DNA from: Haloterrigena salina JCM 13891
GTDB taxonomy: Archaea > Halobacteriota > Halobacteria > Halobacteriales > Natrialbaceae
Length of the DNA: 46,191 nt
NCBI RefSeq assembly: GCF_000337495.1
Contig: NZ_AOIS01000011.1
Span: 95,670-141,860, forward strand
Direction: 5' to 3'
Shown here: positions 31,612-39,237 of the stretch, piece after piece
Position numbering within the stretch: the first letter of the stretch is position 1
Layout of the letters: each line of letters opens with the position of its first letter
Notes under the pieces: generated by a model
The model's database searches: none
Told to the model about the DNA's origin: nothing
The model's input: only the letters and a program-made list of their open reading frames with translations
Translations under genes and position numbers: made by a program

Positions 31612-33678
31612 ATGAAACCGAGATTCAAAGCAATTGAAAAAGGATTAGAAATTATTGATCCAATCGAGCGAAAACGCTATCCACTAGAGACAACGACACC
31701 GGTTACACCGACAGTTGGTAATGCAGGTCGGATACCGTTTCCCGTAGACTCAACGATAGAGATCAGAACAAGTAGAGTGACACTTCCGGAGAATCCATAT
31801 ATCTACGTTCGTAATCCCGATGGGACACTGTGTGCTGAAGTCGGTCCTGGAGAGAACACCTCTTTTTCAGGAGAAGAATATATTCTCGATCTCTCCGGTC
31901 CGCTGAAGGTTTATGCACACGTCAGTGATCCCGTTCAGATCTGCGTAGGAAAAGCGAGAGCAGAAATCGCTTTTGAAAAGCCCGCTCGAGTAACACTTAG
32001 CGCACGGTCCTTTCACCGCCGGCCAGGCGAAACAGTGACAACGACTGATGATCCGGCCGATATAATGCGGGCACTCTCAACGTTCGGAGCGACGTTGAAG
32101 ACAACGACATCGGGGCGATCGTATCCGACACTTCGTGGCCATCCACCGGAAATCGAACTAGCTGACGAGGTATCTATTCCGGATACCCTAAATCAGCCTC
32201 AGACTGGGATCAGAATCGAAATCCCGCCGACGCTCGATCACATTTTTGCTATTACGGCTTTAGCGTATTATCTCGGCGCAGAGGTCGTTCCAGGGCCGAC
32301 ACCACGACTGATAACAGAAACTGGATACTCTTACTCACTCGATGGTCGAGATGGCTTCGAAACGACGGTTGAGCGGGTTCTCAGACAGATTTTCTTCCTC
32401 GACTGCATCGTACAGACTGAAGGAGAAACGCCAAGTTCACTGTACGAGCGACAGGCAGTCGAACCACTACTCGAGTTCGATATCGAAGAAGTATACGAGC
32501 AACCGATGGTCGAACAGCTCGAAACGTATCTCGAGGTTCCCTTCGAGCGGATAGAACCTCAGGTTCCACCGTGGTATTCCGAGATTCGTCTCGAGCCAAC
32601 GGAGGATCATATCGAGTTTCTCCCCTTCATTGCGAACGACCTTGCAAGTGTTAACGTTAGAGAAACCGCGAGTGATTCGACAGAACCTCCACAGGAACGA
32701 CAGCGAATGACTACAGAACCAACGCGGATAACGGAATCCCAGATTACCAACTTAGGCACCACAGATCCTGAGATAGATGCGGAATCACTTCCCTCTAGTC
32801 CAGTACTTCAGCAATGCTGGAAAAACCACGATGGTAGTACTATCGTAAGCACGAAACCGCTACCGGCGTCTCGAAATAGCATCACACGAGCGCCGCGAGA
32901 GGAGCCACTCCGGATCGAAGTTATCTGTAACGACCCGAGTATGAACGATGAACTCGTAACCGTCCACAGTACGTATCAGGATTCCGCCGTCCCGTTTGAC
33001 GTTACTGTTCACCACGACCTTTCGAAGCAGGAACTACGAAAAGTCTTCGCCAAAGAGAGCGGTTTTCTTCACTACATCGGCCACATCGATTCAGATGGTT
33101 TCCGGTGTTCGGATGGAACGCTTGATGCGGCGGATCTCGAATCCGTCGGCACGAAGACGTTCTTTCTTAACGCCTGTCGATCGTACGAACAGGGACTCCA
33201 CCTCATCGAGGCGGGAAGTATTGGTGGGATCGTGACGCTCGTCGAGATCACAAACCAGACCGCAGTCAGTACCGGGAATACGATCGCACAGTTATTGAAC
33301 AGCGGGATACCGCTCTATGCAGCACTAAAAATACTCCAGCAGACGACGGACAACGATCAGCAGTATCATCTCCTCGGCGAGGAGGGACTTGCGATCTCCC
33401 AACTAGAGGCGAGTCCACCGCTCTCCGTCGAGATAACGAGGGCCGGATCGAATTACGAAGTGACCGTAATAGTGTATAAGAACTCGAGAATGAAACCCGG
33501 CTCCGTCTATACACCGTACCTCTCGGGTGTGGACTCGTATTATCTCGTTCCCGGAGAGATGTCATTCCAGCACGTCTCGAGAGCAGATCTCATCGAGTTC
33601 CTCAACACAGAAGGGTTCCCCGTGTTCCTCGAGGGAGAACTCCGCTGGAGCACGCAGATCAAGACCGGCGAACTGTAG
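31612..33678 (+). CDS. CHAT-domain (caspase-like) protein, copy 2
   Basis: A 688-residue paralogue of the protein encoded at 28497-30566; the two align from first to last residue with few gaps (MKPRFKAIEKGLEIIDPIER against MKPKFEPLDDGLEIIDPIER). Dyad residues His491 (FLHYIGH) and Cys522 (FLNACRS) fall at the same places, with the SIGGIVTL strand following. The long N-terminal part (LKTTTSGRSYPTLRGHPPEIE, IEIPPTLDHIFAITALAYYLGAEVVPG) is the family's own and may sense or bind something. The middle linker (about 345-405) is the most divergent part between the copies. The gene is AT-richer than its surroundings but less so than copy 1 (32 G+C in 32401-32460). Start: the ATG at 31612, fixed by homology. 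It is cytoplasmic. Caspase-like activity is inferred. Confidence 0.72.
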   Translation: MKPRFKAIEKGLEIIDPIERKRYPLETTTPVTPTVGNAGRIPFPVDSTIEIRTSRVTLPENPYIYVRNPDGTLCAEVGPGENTSFSGEEYILDLSGPLKVYAHVSDPVQICVGKARAEIAFEKPARVTLSARSFHRRPGETVTTTDDPADIMRALSTFGATLKTTTSGRSYPTLRGHPPEIELADEVSIPDTLNQPQTGIRIEIPPTLDHIFAITALAYYLGAEVVPGPTPRLITETGYSYSLDGRDGFETTVERVLRQIFFLDCIVQTEGETPSSLYERQAVEPLLEFDIEEVYEQPMVEQLETYLEVPFERIEPQVPPWYSEIRLEPTEDHIEFLPFIANDLASVNVRETASDSTEPPQERQRMTTEPTRITESQITNLGTTDPEIDAESLPSSPVLQQCWKNHDGSTIVSTKPLPASRNSITRAPREEPLRIEVICNDPSMNDELVTVHSTYQDSAVPFDVTVHHDLSKQELRKVFAKESGFLHYIGHIDSDGFRCSDGTLDAADLESVGTKTFFLNACRSYEQGLHLIEAGSIGGIVTLVEITNQTAVSTGNTIAQLLNSGIPLYAALKILQQTTDNDQQYHLLGEEGLAISQLEASPPLSVEITRAGSNYEVTVIVYKNSRMKPGSVYTPYLSGVDSYYLVPGEMSFQHVSRADLIEFLNTEGFPVFLEGELRWSTQIKTGEL

Positions 33679-33744
33679 ACGGTCGTCTCGAGCCCTGCTG
33701 CTGGACGGTCGGAGAGAATCGAAAAGAGACGAGCCAGCGATCGC

Positions 33745-34353
33745 TTAGCGTGCAGCCGCTGCGACGCGCTCTTTCTCTTCTTTCTGGCTGACTGCGTAGG
33801 TCTGGACGTCGTAGTTAGCCGCGCCGACGAGCTGGTTGGCGATGGCCTCTTCGACGGGCGTGGACGTCTTGAACGAGTCGTTGTAGACGCCTTCCGCGAG
33901 GAACTTCAGGGCCTGGTCGACGCGACGCTGGGGTGCGACGTCGACGGCTTTGGGGACCGAGATACCACCGTACTTCAGGCGGACGGTCTCCTCGCGCGGG
34001 GCCGCGTTCTCGACGGCGGTCACGAGCACCTGAACGGGGTTCTCGTCAGCGCGCTCGTCGATGAGTTCGAACGCGTCGCGGACGTGGTTGAGCGTCTTCT
34101 GTTTCTTGCCCGTGTTCTCCTCGGTCTGCATGAGACGGTTGATGAACCGCTCGACGATGGAGATCTGGGACTTCTTGAACTGCTTGCTGGCGTGACGACC
34201 GGCGGTGTGTGCGACCGGCGTCACCGTGATGTAGCGTTCGGTCGAAGGGTCCTCGTAGGCGATCTCGTCGATCTCCCAGGTGCCGAACAGCTTCGCACCG
34301 ACGTCGGCTCCGCCCGCGGGGGCGTCGGGGTCTGGTTGGTCTTCTGCCGCCAT
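33745..34353 (-). CDS. rps7: 30S ribosomal protein uS7
   Basis: Small-subunit protein that nucleates assembly of the 16S rRNA 3' domain. The 202-residue sequence matches archaeal uS7: VTPVAHTAGRHASKQFKKSQISIVERFINRLMQ, KYGGISVPKAVDVAPQRRVDQAL and a C-terminal NYDVQTYAVSQKEEKERVAAAAR. An acidic N-terminal extension is usual in haloarchaea. It follows rps12 with a 2-bp gap, so they are co-transcribed. EF-2, normally next, is displaced by about 7.3 kb, with the CHAT island in between. Confidence 0.97.
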   Translation of the reverse strand: MAAEDQPDPDAPAGGADVGAKLFGTWEIDEIAYEDPSTERYITVTPVAHTAGRHASKQFKKSQISIVERFINRLMQTEENTGKKQKTLNHVRDAFELIDERADENPVQVLVTAVENAAPREETVRLKYGGISVPKAVDVAPQRRVDQALKFLAEGVYNDSFKTSTPVEEAIANQLVGAANYDVQTYAVSQKEEKERVAAAAR

Positions 34354-34355
34354 GG

Positions 34356-34784
34356 TTATCGCACCGGTTTCTCCGCGTTTCCGCGAACGAGTTCCTTCAG
34401 TGCGACACCGTTGACCTTGTCGACCTTGTAGTTGACGCCGGAGAGGTCGCCCATCGCACGACCCTTCGCCCCGCCGATCCCGGCGATGGTGACTTCGTCG
34501 TGTTCGTCGATGAACGAAATGGCGCCGTCACCGGGACAGAACGCGGTGACCTGTTTCCCGTTCTTGATCAGCTGCACTCGAACGCACTTTCGGATCGCCG
34601 AGTTGGGCTGTTTCGCTTCGATACCGACTTTTTCGAGGACGATACCGCGGCCCTGCGGAGCACCCTCGAGCGGGTCGGACTTCTCGCGGAGGCCTCGTGC
34701 GCGGCGCGCGTAGTCAGAGTCGGACCACCGCTGGTTCTGGCGGTCCTTCTTGAGTTTGCGCGCGGCGTATTTGCCGTTTGCCAT
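34356..34784 (-). CDS. rps12: 30S ribosomal protein uS12
   Basis: Decoding-centre ribosomal protein, 142 residues. Family motifs: [49 protein letters not shown] and the [35 protein letters not shown] end. The KQPNSAIRK loop, where streptomycin and translation-accuracy mutations fall in other organisms, is intact. Start: [14 protein letters not shown] at 34784; the longer upstream frame is noncoding. A TATA box about 28 bp before the ATG indicates a separate promoter, in line with its separation from the rpo genes by two inserted genes. Confidence 0.97.
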   Translation of the reverse strand: MANGKYAARKLKKDRQNQRWSDSDYARRARGLREKSDPLEGAPQGRGIVLEKVGIEAKQPNSAIRKCVRVQLIKNGKQVTAFCPGDGAISFIDEHDEVTIAGIGGAKGRAMGDLSGVNYKVDKVNGVALKELVRGNAEKPVR

Positions 34785-34807
34785 GGGCGTCGCTATCCGA
34801 CGAAGGC

Positions 34808-34816
34808 ACTTAAGCG
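34808..34816 (-). promoter_or_regulatory. TATA box of the rps12-rps7 operon
   Basis: GCTTAAGT on the minus strand is centred about 28 bp before the rps12 ATG, predicting a leaderless or near-leaderless transcript. It shows that rps12-rps7 need not depend on read-through from the rpo operon. Confidence 0.5.
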
Positions 34817-35159
34817 ACCCGTTTCGAATCGGCGTTACGGCACGAGAGCCCTCAATCGGGGTCGACGAAGGACTCTGAGAGCGTTTCACCACCGCGCAAT
34901 AGTTCTCGAGCCGTCCGTACCGATACGACGCGCTAGCGCCTCCGAACGCGTGCTCGAACGGAGGTGACCGGATTTGACCCAGAATCGAGTCCGTACGGAG
35001 TGTCGAACGGGCGATGAACCGACGGACAATTGTAGCGAACTCGGTTGACGGACGGGTATCGCTCGCCGACCGTTTCGGTTCGGGGGTGACGAATTAATTC
35101 CATTGAACATTCACGAATTCCTAGTAGTTATTAGTCTGGTGGGTCATTCTGCATACGGT
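34817..35159. other. Divergent gene-free stretch upstream of rps12
   Basis: About 340 bp between the rps12 promoter and the start of the cysteine-tail gene. The right end (about 35090-35160) is AT-rich and should carry that gene's promoter. No RNA gene or repeat is recognised. Confidence 0.4.
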
Positions 35160-35813
35160 ATGACTACAATTAATACAGTGTTCGTTACTGCTTCGTGGTT
35201 CAAGCGACTCATTGGCTCTTCCGACGAGGGAGCTCAAACAAGTGATGAAATCCCGAAAGTAGACGATCGAATGGGGTTCGATGGGACCCTCGAGGACTCG
35301 GAAGTGATCGGTCGAAGTCCCCTCTCGTACATCGCTGCAGGCGAATCGGTCTCGTCGTTCGTGGGGAAACAGATCACCAATAAACTCGCCGAGTACGGAC
35401 TCGAGGACATCGAGCCCGACGAGTGGTATCCGCTCGAAATCCCACTCGCCATGCTGTACGATATGAACGAAGAGTACGGTGACGTCAGAATGCGGAATAT
35501 GGGACAGAACGTTCCCCAACACGTCGAATTCCCACCGGAGCTTTCCGAGGTCGAGAACGCGCTACGGGCGATCGATACGGCGTACCACCAGAACCACCGC
35601 GGCAGCGAAATCGGTTCCTACGAGTTCCGACAGGAGGGGGAGAGCGCGGGCGTGATGACCTGTGAGAACCCCTACCCGTGTGAATTCGATAAGGGACTCA
35701 TCAGGGGCGTCGCGAAGAAGTTCGCAAACAATCCCGTCGAAGTCGAGGAAATCGGCGATCAGTGTCGGTCAGACGGCGGGCAGTGCTGTGAGTATCGCGT
35801 CGAGTGGCTCTGA
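35160..35813 (+). CDS. Unassigned soluble protein with cysteine-rich C-terminus (V4R-like pattern)
   Basis: 217 residues, function not recognised. The protein looks all-helical at first (SFVGKQITNKLAEYGLEDI, then a PLEIPLAMLYDM segment), with HRGSEIGSYEFRQEG leading into a cysteine-bearing end: CENPYPCEFDKGLIRG and GDQCRSDGGQCCEYRVEWL. A terminal C...C-C-E-Y-x-V-x-W pattern with an aspartate/glycine-rich loop resembles the end of V4R (4-vinyl reductase-like) ligand-binding domains, where Cys residues may bind metal or a hydrophobic ligand. I chose the ATG at 35160; a TTG 19 codons upstream exists. It sits in the gap between rps12 and the ALDH gene, convergent with the latter. It may be a small-molecule sensor. 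Confidence 0.5.
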   Translation: MTTINTVFVTASWFKRLIGSSDEGAQTSDEIPKVDDRMGFDGTLEDSEVIGRSPLSYIAAGESVSSFVGKQITNKLAEYGLEDIEPDEWYPLEIPLAMLYDMNEEYGDVRMRNMGQNVPQHVEFPPELSEVENALRAIDTAYHQNHRGSEIGSYEFRQEGESAGVMTCENPYPCEFDKGLIRGVAKKFANNPVEVEEIGDQCRSDGGQCCEYRVEWL

Positions 35814-35883
35814 GTAGAAAGCGACTATCGTGACTAGCGACACGGACCGGCGAAACGCGTTCTGAACCGGGGAACTACCCGGA

Positions 35884-37395
35884 TCAGTACGGATACTCGC
35901 GCGGCTCGCGCTGGATCGAAATCCACTTCAACGTCGTCAGGGTTTCCAGTATCCACTCGTCGTTGTATCGGCCGAGTCCCGATGCGCCAACGCCACCGAA
36001 CGCGATGTGCGGTTCGTCGTTCAACGGCTGGTCGTTGATGTGGACCATACCCGTCTCCATCGCGTCGGCCACGTCGCGCGCCCGGGCCACGTCCGTCGAG
36101 TGAACCGATCCCGACAGCCCGTACTCGGTGTCGTTGGCGATCCGGATCGCCTCCTCGTCGCTCTCGAAGGGGATAACCGGCGCGATCGGGCCGAAGTGTT
36201 CGTTACAGGCGATCGGCATATCGCCGGTGACGTCCGACAGCACCGTCGGCTCGACGAACAGGCCGTCGTGACCCCCTCCGGCCTCGACCGTCGCGCCGCT
36301 CGCCACTGATTCCTCGACGAATCCGACGATCTTGTCGCGCTGGCTCTCGTTGATGACCGGTCCAACGAGAGTTTCCTCCTCGAGCGGATCACCGATAGGG
36401 AGTTGTTCGGCGCGGTCAGCCAGCCCCGCCACGTACTCGTCGTACAGGGATTCGTGGACTAGATGGCGATTGATCGAGATACACTCCTGTCCCTGGTGGG
36501 TGAACGACCCGAACGCGCCGGCGTCGATCGCACGCTCGAGGTCGGCGTCTTCGAGTACGACGTGCGCGTTGTTTCCGCCCAGTTCGAGTGCGGGCTCCGT
36601 GTACGAGCCGACGGCACGCTGGCCGACGCCGCGTCCGACTTCCGAGGAGCCGGTAAACGACATCACCGACGGAACCGAATGTCCCGAGAAGTGGTCCCCG
36701 ATCTCGTGGCCGTATCCGGGGACGACATTCAGGATCCCGTCCGGGAGCCCTGCCTCTTCGAACGCCTTCGCGAGCACGAGTCCGCCCGTCACGGGGGTGT
36801 TCTCGTCCGGCTTCAACACCACGCTGTTGCCCAGCGCGATTGCGGGTGCGACAACTCGGCTAGTGAGGTACAGCGGGAAGTTCCACGGTGTAATGACGCC
36901 GACGACGCCGGCCGGTTCGCGCACGAGCAGGTTCTCCTTGCCGGGCGTAACCGAATCCTTGCGTCGGCCGCCGTCGCGCATCGCTAATCCGGCACCGACG
37001 TCCATCGTGCCCTGTGCGAGTTGGATCTCGAAATCGGCCTTCAGCTGGACGCCGCCGCACTCGACCGCGAACAGCGTCGCGAGGTCGTCGGCGTACTCAC
37101 CCAGCAGTTCGCAGGCCTCGGACACGATCGCGGCCCGCTCTTGAGGCGGCCGCTCCGCCCACTCCGCCTGTGCCTCCTCTGCGATCGCGTACGCCTCGTC
37201 GACGTCGTCCTCGGTCCCTGAGGGTACCCTCGTCACGGTCGTTCGAGTCGCGGGATTTTCGACGTCGATCAGCTCCCGATCACCGGCGGGAACCCACTCC
37301 CCGTCGAGGTATAGCGCGTTCCACCCGTTTTCCGGCGCGATCTCGAGTTCGTCTACATCTCTCCCCCTAGCGGCTGAGTTGCTCGGAGCCGTCAT
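35884..37395 (-). CDS. NAD(P)+-dependent aldehyde dehydrogenase
   Basis: Oxidises an aldehyde to a carboxylate. The 503-residue ALDH-superfamily protein carries TPWNFPLYL, the cofactor-binding FTGSSEVGRGVGQRAVG, the catalytic-glutamate segment ALELGGNNAHVVLEDADL and nucleophile Cys305 in HQGQECISINRHLV, plus the C-terminal FGGVGASGLGRYN. It resembles broad-specificity benzaldehyde/vanillin-type or succinate-semialdehyde-type ALDHs; the substrate is undetermined. It interrupts the usual nusA-rps12 adjacency, so it is an insertion into the conserved cluster. A GGGAGG Shine-Dalgarno-like site at 37401-37406 and an AT-rich TATA box precede the ATG at 37395. Confidence 0.92.
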   Translation of the reverse strand: MTAPSNSAARGRDVDELEIAPENGWNALYLDGEWVPAGDRELIDVENPATRTTVTRVPSGTEDDVDEAYAIAEEAQAEWAERPPQERAAIVSEACELLGEYADDLATLFAVECGGVQLKADFEIQLAQGTMDVGAGLAMRDGGRRKDSVTPGKENLLVREPAGVVGVITPWNFPLYLTSRVVAPAIALGNSVVLKPDENTPVTGGLVLAKAFEEAGLPDGILNVVPGYGHEIGDHFSGHSVPSVMSFTGSSEVGRGVGQRAVGSYTEPALELGGNNAHVVLEDADLERAIDAGAFGSFTHQGQECISINRHLVHESLYDEYVAGLADRAEQLPIGDPLEEETLVGPVINESQRDKIVGFVEESVASGATVEAGGGHDGLFVEPTVLSDVTGDMPIACNEHFGPIAPVIPFESDEEAIRIANDTEYGLSGSVHSTDVARARDVADAMETGMVHINDQPLNDEPHIAFGGVGASGLGRYNDEWILETLTTLKWISIQREPREYPY

Positions 37396-37400
37396 ACGAA

Positions 37401-37434
37401 CCTCCCTACCGATAGGATCTTTTTATTTATTTGG
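37401..37434 (-). promoter_or_regulatory. Promoter and ribosome-binding site of the aldehyde dehydrogenase gene
   Basis: On the minus strand an AATAAATAAAAAG TATA element (37419-37434) and a GGGAGG ribosome-binding-like site (37401-37406) precede the ATG at 37395. The Shine-Dalgarno site lies only about 6 bp before the ATG. Confidence 0.5.
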
Positions 37435-37599
37435 ATGTGACATTCTCTATTGCTAATGTTCTTTCGCCGCTCTCAGAGATCGATTGGGAATAGACGCACT
37501 CTTCTCATAGGGAGGTGCTAAAACAGTCCCTCGGCCACTGATTTCGTGTGGTACGCCCGCGTGTGGAAATTGAGAAACCAAGAGGGAGTCGAAAGGCGG

Positions 37600-38040
37600 T
37601 TAAATGAGCTGTACGTCGTCGATCCCGAAGTGACGCCGTGCAAGCGTCCGCGCGGCCTCGATCGTCTGCCCGTTCGAACCGATGGCGACGCCGCGGTCCT
37701 CGTCGGCGACCTCGACGTAGGCGACGGTGTCATCGTTTTCGCTGATCGTGACGTTGTACACCGCCGCCGGCGAGAGCGCGTTGGCGACGAACGCCTCCGG
37801 ATCGTCGGCGTCTTCGACGAGTCTGACCGGTTTCCCGACGCGCTCTTCGTACTGCCTGACGGTCCGCCCGCCGGGACCGATCGCCTCGCTCATCCGGCCG
37901 CTCGAGACGACGACGGTCAGTCGTTCGTCGGCGTCGGCCGTCGACCCGTCGGTGATCAGACAGTCCTGACCGCTGACGTCGGTGACGTCCTCGAAGGCGG
38001 CCAGGTACTGACGGGCGTCGTCGTCGAGGGTGACGCCCAT
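37600..38040 (-). CDS. nusA: NusA-like KH-domain transcription termination factor
   Basis: A 146-residue RNA-binding protein of the archaeal NusA-like family, made of two KH domains and lacking the N-terminal and S1 domains of bacterial NusA. KH signatures: the MSEAIGPGGRTVRQYEERVGKPVRLV segment (GPGG loop) and VEVADEDRGVAIGSNGQTIEAARTLARRHF (GSNG loop). It follows rpoA2 with a 3-bp gap and is the last gene of the rpo operon. In related genomes rps12 follows directly; here the ALDH gene intervenes. Confidence 0.95.
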   Translation of the reverse strand: MGVTLDDDARQYLAAFEDVTDVSGQDCLITDGSTADADERLTVVVSSGRMSEAIGPGGRTVRQYEERVGKPVRLVEDADDPEAFVANALSPAAVYNVTISENDDTVAYVEVADEDRGVAIGSNGQTIEAARTLARRHFGIDDVQLI

Positions 38041-38043
38041 CGA

Positions 38044-39237
38044 TCAGTCGGCCTGACTGCCGCTGGATTTCGTCGACCCCATCCGGAGGTCGACGTCGCC
38101 GGTGCCGAGCTTGATCGGTTTCCCGACGATGACGTTCTCCGTGACGCCGTCGAGTTCGTCGGTTTCGCCGTGGATCGCGGCGTTGAGCAGGTGGTTGACA
38201 GTGACCTCGAACGCCGCGCGGGCGAGCACGGATTCCTTCGAACCCGAGATGCCGTGGCGGCCGATCGACTCGATCTCGCCGCGGTTGGTCATCATGTCCG
38301 CGACCAGCATGAGGTGCCGGACGTTCACGTCGTCGAGCCCCTGCTCGGCCAGCGTGTTGTTCGTCTCCTCGATGATCGCTTCGCGGGCGGCCTCGATGCC
38401 GAGGTTGCGGTGGATCTCGTGGATGTTGTTACACGTCGTCCGCGAGGCGTCGACGCCCTCGATCTCCAGGACGTCGCCGAAGGCCGATCCCTCGGTGTAG
38501 AGGACGAACTGCTCGCCCACGTCGAGTTCCTCGCGACGGATGACGACCCGGGAGACCTCCTCGATCCCCTTGAACGTGATATCGCGCAGTTCCTCGACCA
38601 GCTGGAGCAGATCCCGGTAGGACGGCTCCTCGGGGCCGAACTGAATCTCGGTCCCCTGCTGGACCGTGCTCACGCCGAGGTTGTCCTCGATGATCTCGGC
38701 GACTTCCTCGGGCGTGATCATCCGCTCGCGGAGCGTGTCCTCGTTGAGCGAGATCTGGACGCGCATGTCCGCGACGTTGGTCGAGACGTCACCCAGCGCG
38801 AGGATCTTGGTGGCCTCGATGTTCCAGACGACCTCGTGGGCCTTCTCGCGTTCGGCGGCGTACTCGTCCTCGAGGTAGACGGTCATCATCGGCGTGTCCG
38901 GGGTCTTCCGGGCGTCGACCAGCTCAATCAGTCGCGGCAGCCCCTGGGTCACGTCGATCTCCGCGACCCCCGCGTAGTGGAACGTGTTCATCGTCAGCTG
39001 CGTCCCGGGCTCCCCGATCGACTGGGCCGAGACGGTCCCGACGGGGTCGAGCGGATCGACGCGGGTGTCGAGGTAGCGGGACTCGACGGCCCTCGCGAGC
39101 TCGTCGGCGTCCTGGACGGTGGCGTCGCCGCGGTCCTCGAGTGTCTCGTAGACCTCGTCTTTGAGCCGGCGAGGGAGGTCGGTGTCCTCGACGACCGCGA
39201 TCATGTCGTCGGTGACGTCGTAGTCGACGTTAGTCAT
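38044..39237 (-). CDS. rpoA2: RNA polymerase subunit A''
   Basis: C-terminal third of the archaeal RNA polymerase largest subunit, 397 residues, equivalent to the end of bacterial beta'. Recognised by [49 protein letters not shown], the trigger-loop region, and [34 protein letters not shown]. It pairs with A' encoded just upstream. It overlaps rpoA1 by 8 bp, indicating translational coupling. No intein is present. Starts [12 protein letters not shown] at 39237. Confidence 0.98.
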   Translation of the reverse strand: MTNVDYDVTDDMIAVVEDTDLPRRLKDEVYETLEDRGDATVQDADELARAVESRYLDTRVDPLDPVGTVSAQSIGEPGTQLTMNTFHYAGVAEIDVTQGLPRLIELVDARKTPDTPMMTVYLEDEYAAEREKAHEVVWNIEATKILALGDVSTNVADMRVQISLNEDTLRERMITPEEVAEIIEDNLGVSTVQQGTEIQFGPEEPSYRDLLQLVEELRDITFKGIEEVSRVVIRREELDVGEQFVLYTEGSAFGDVLEIEGVDASRTTCNNIHEIHRNLGIEAAREAIIEETNNTLAEQGLDDVNVRHLMLVADMMTNRGEIESIGRHGISGSKESVLARAAFEVTVNHLLNAAIHGETDELDGVTENVIVGKPIKLGTGDVDLRMGSTKSSGSQAD

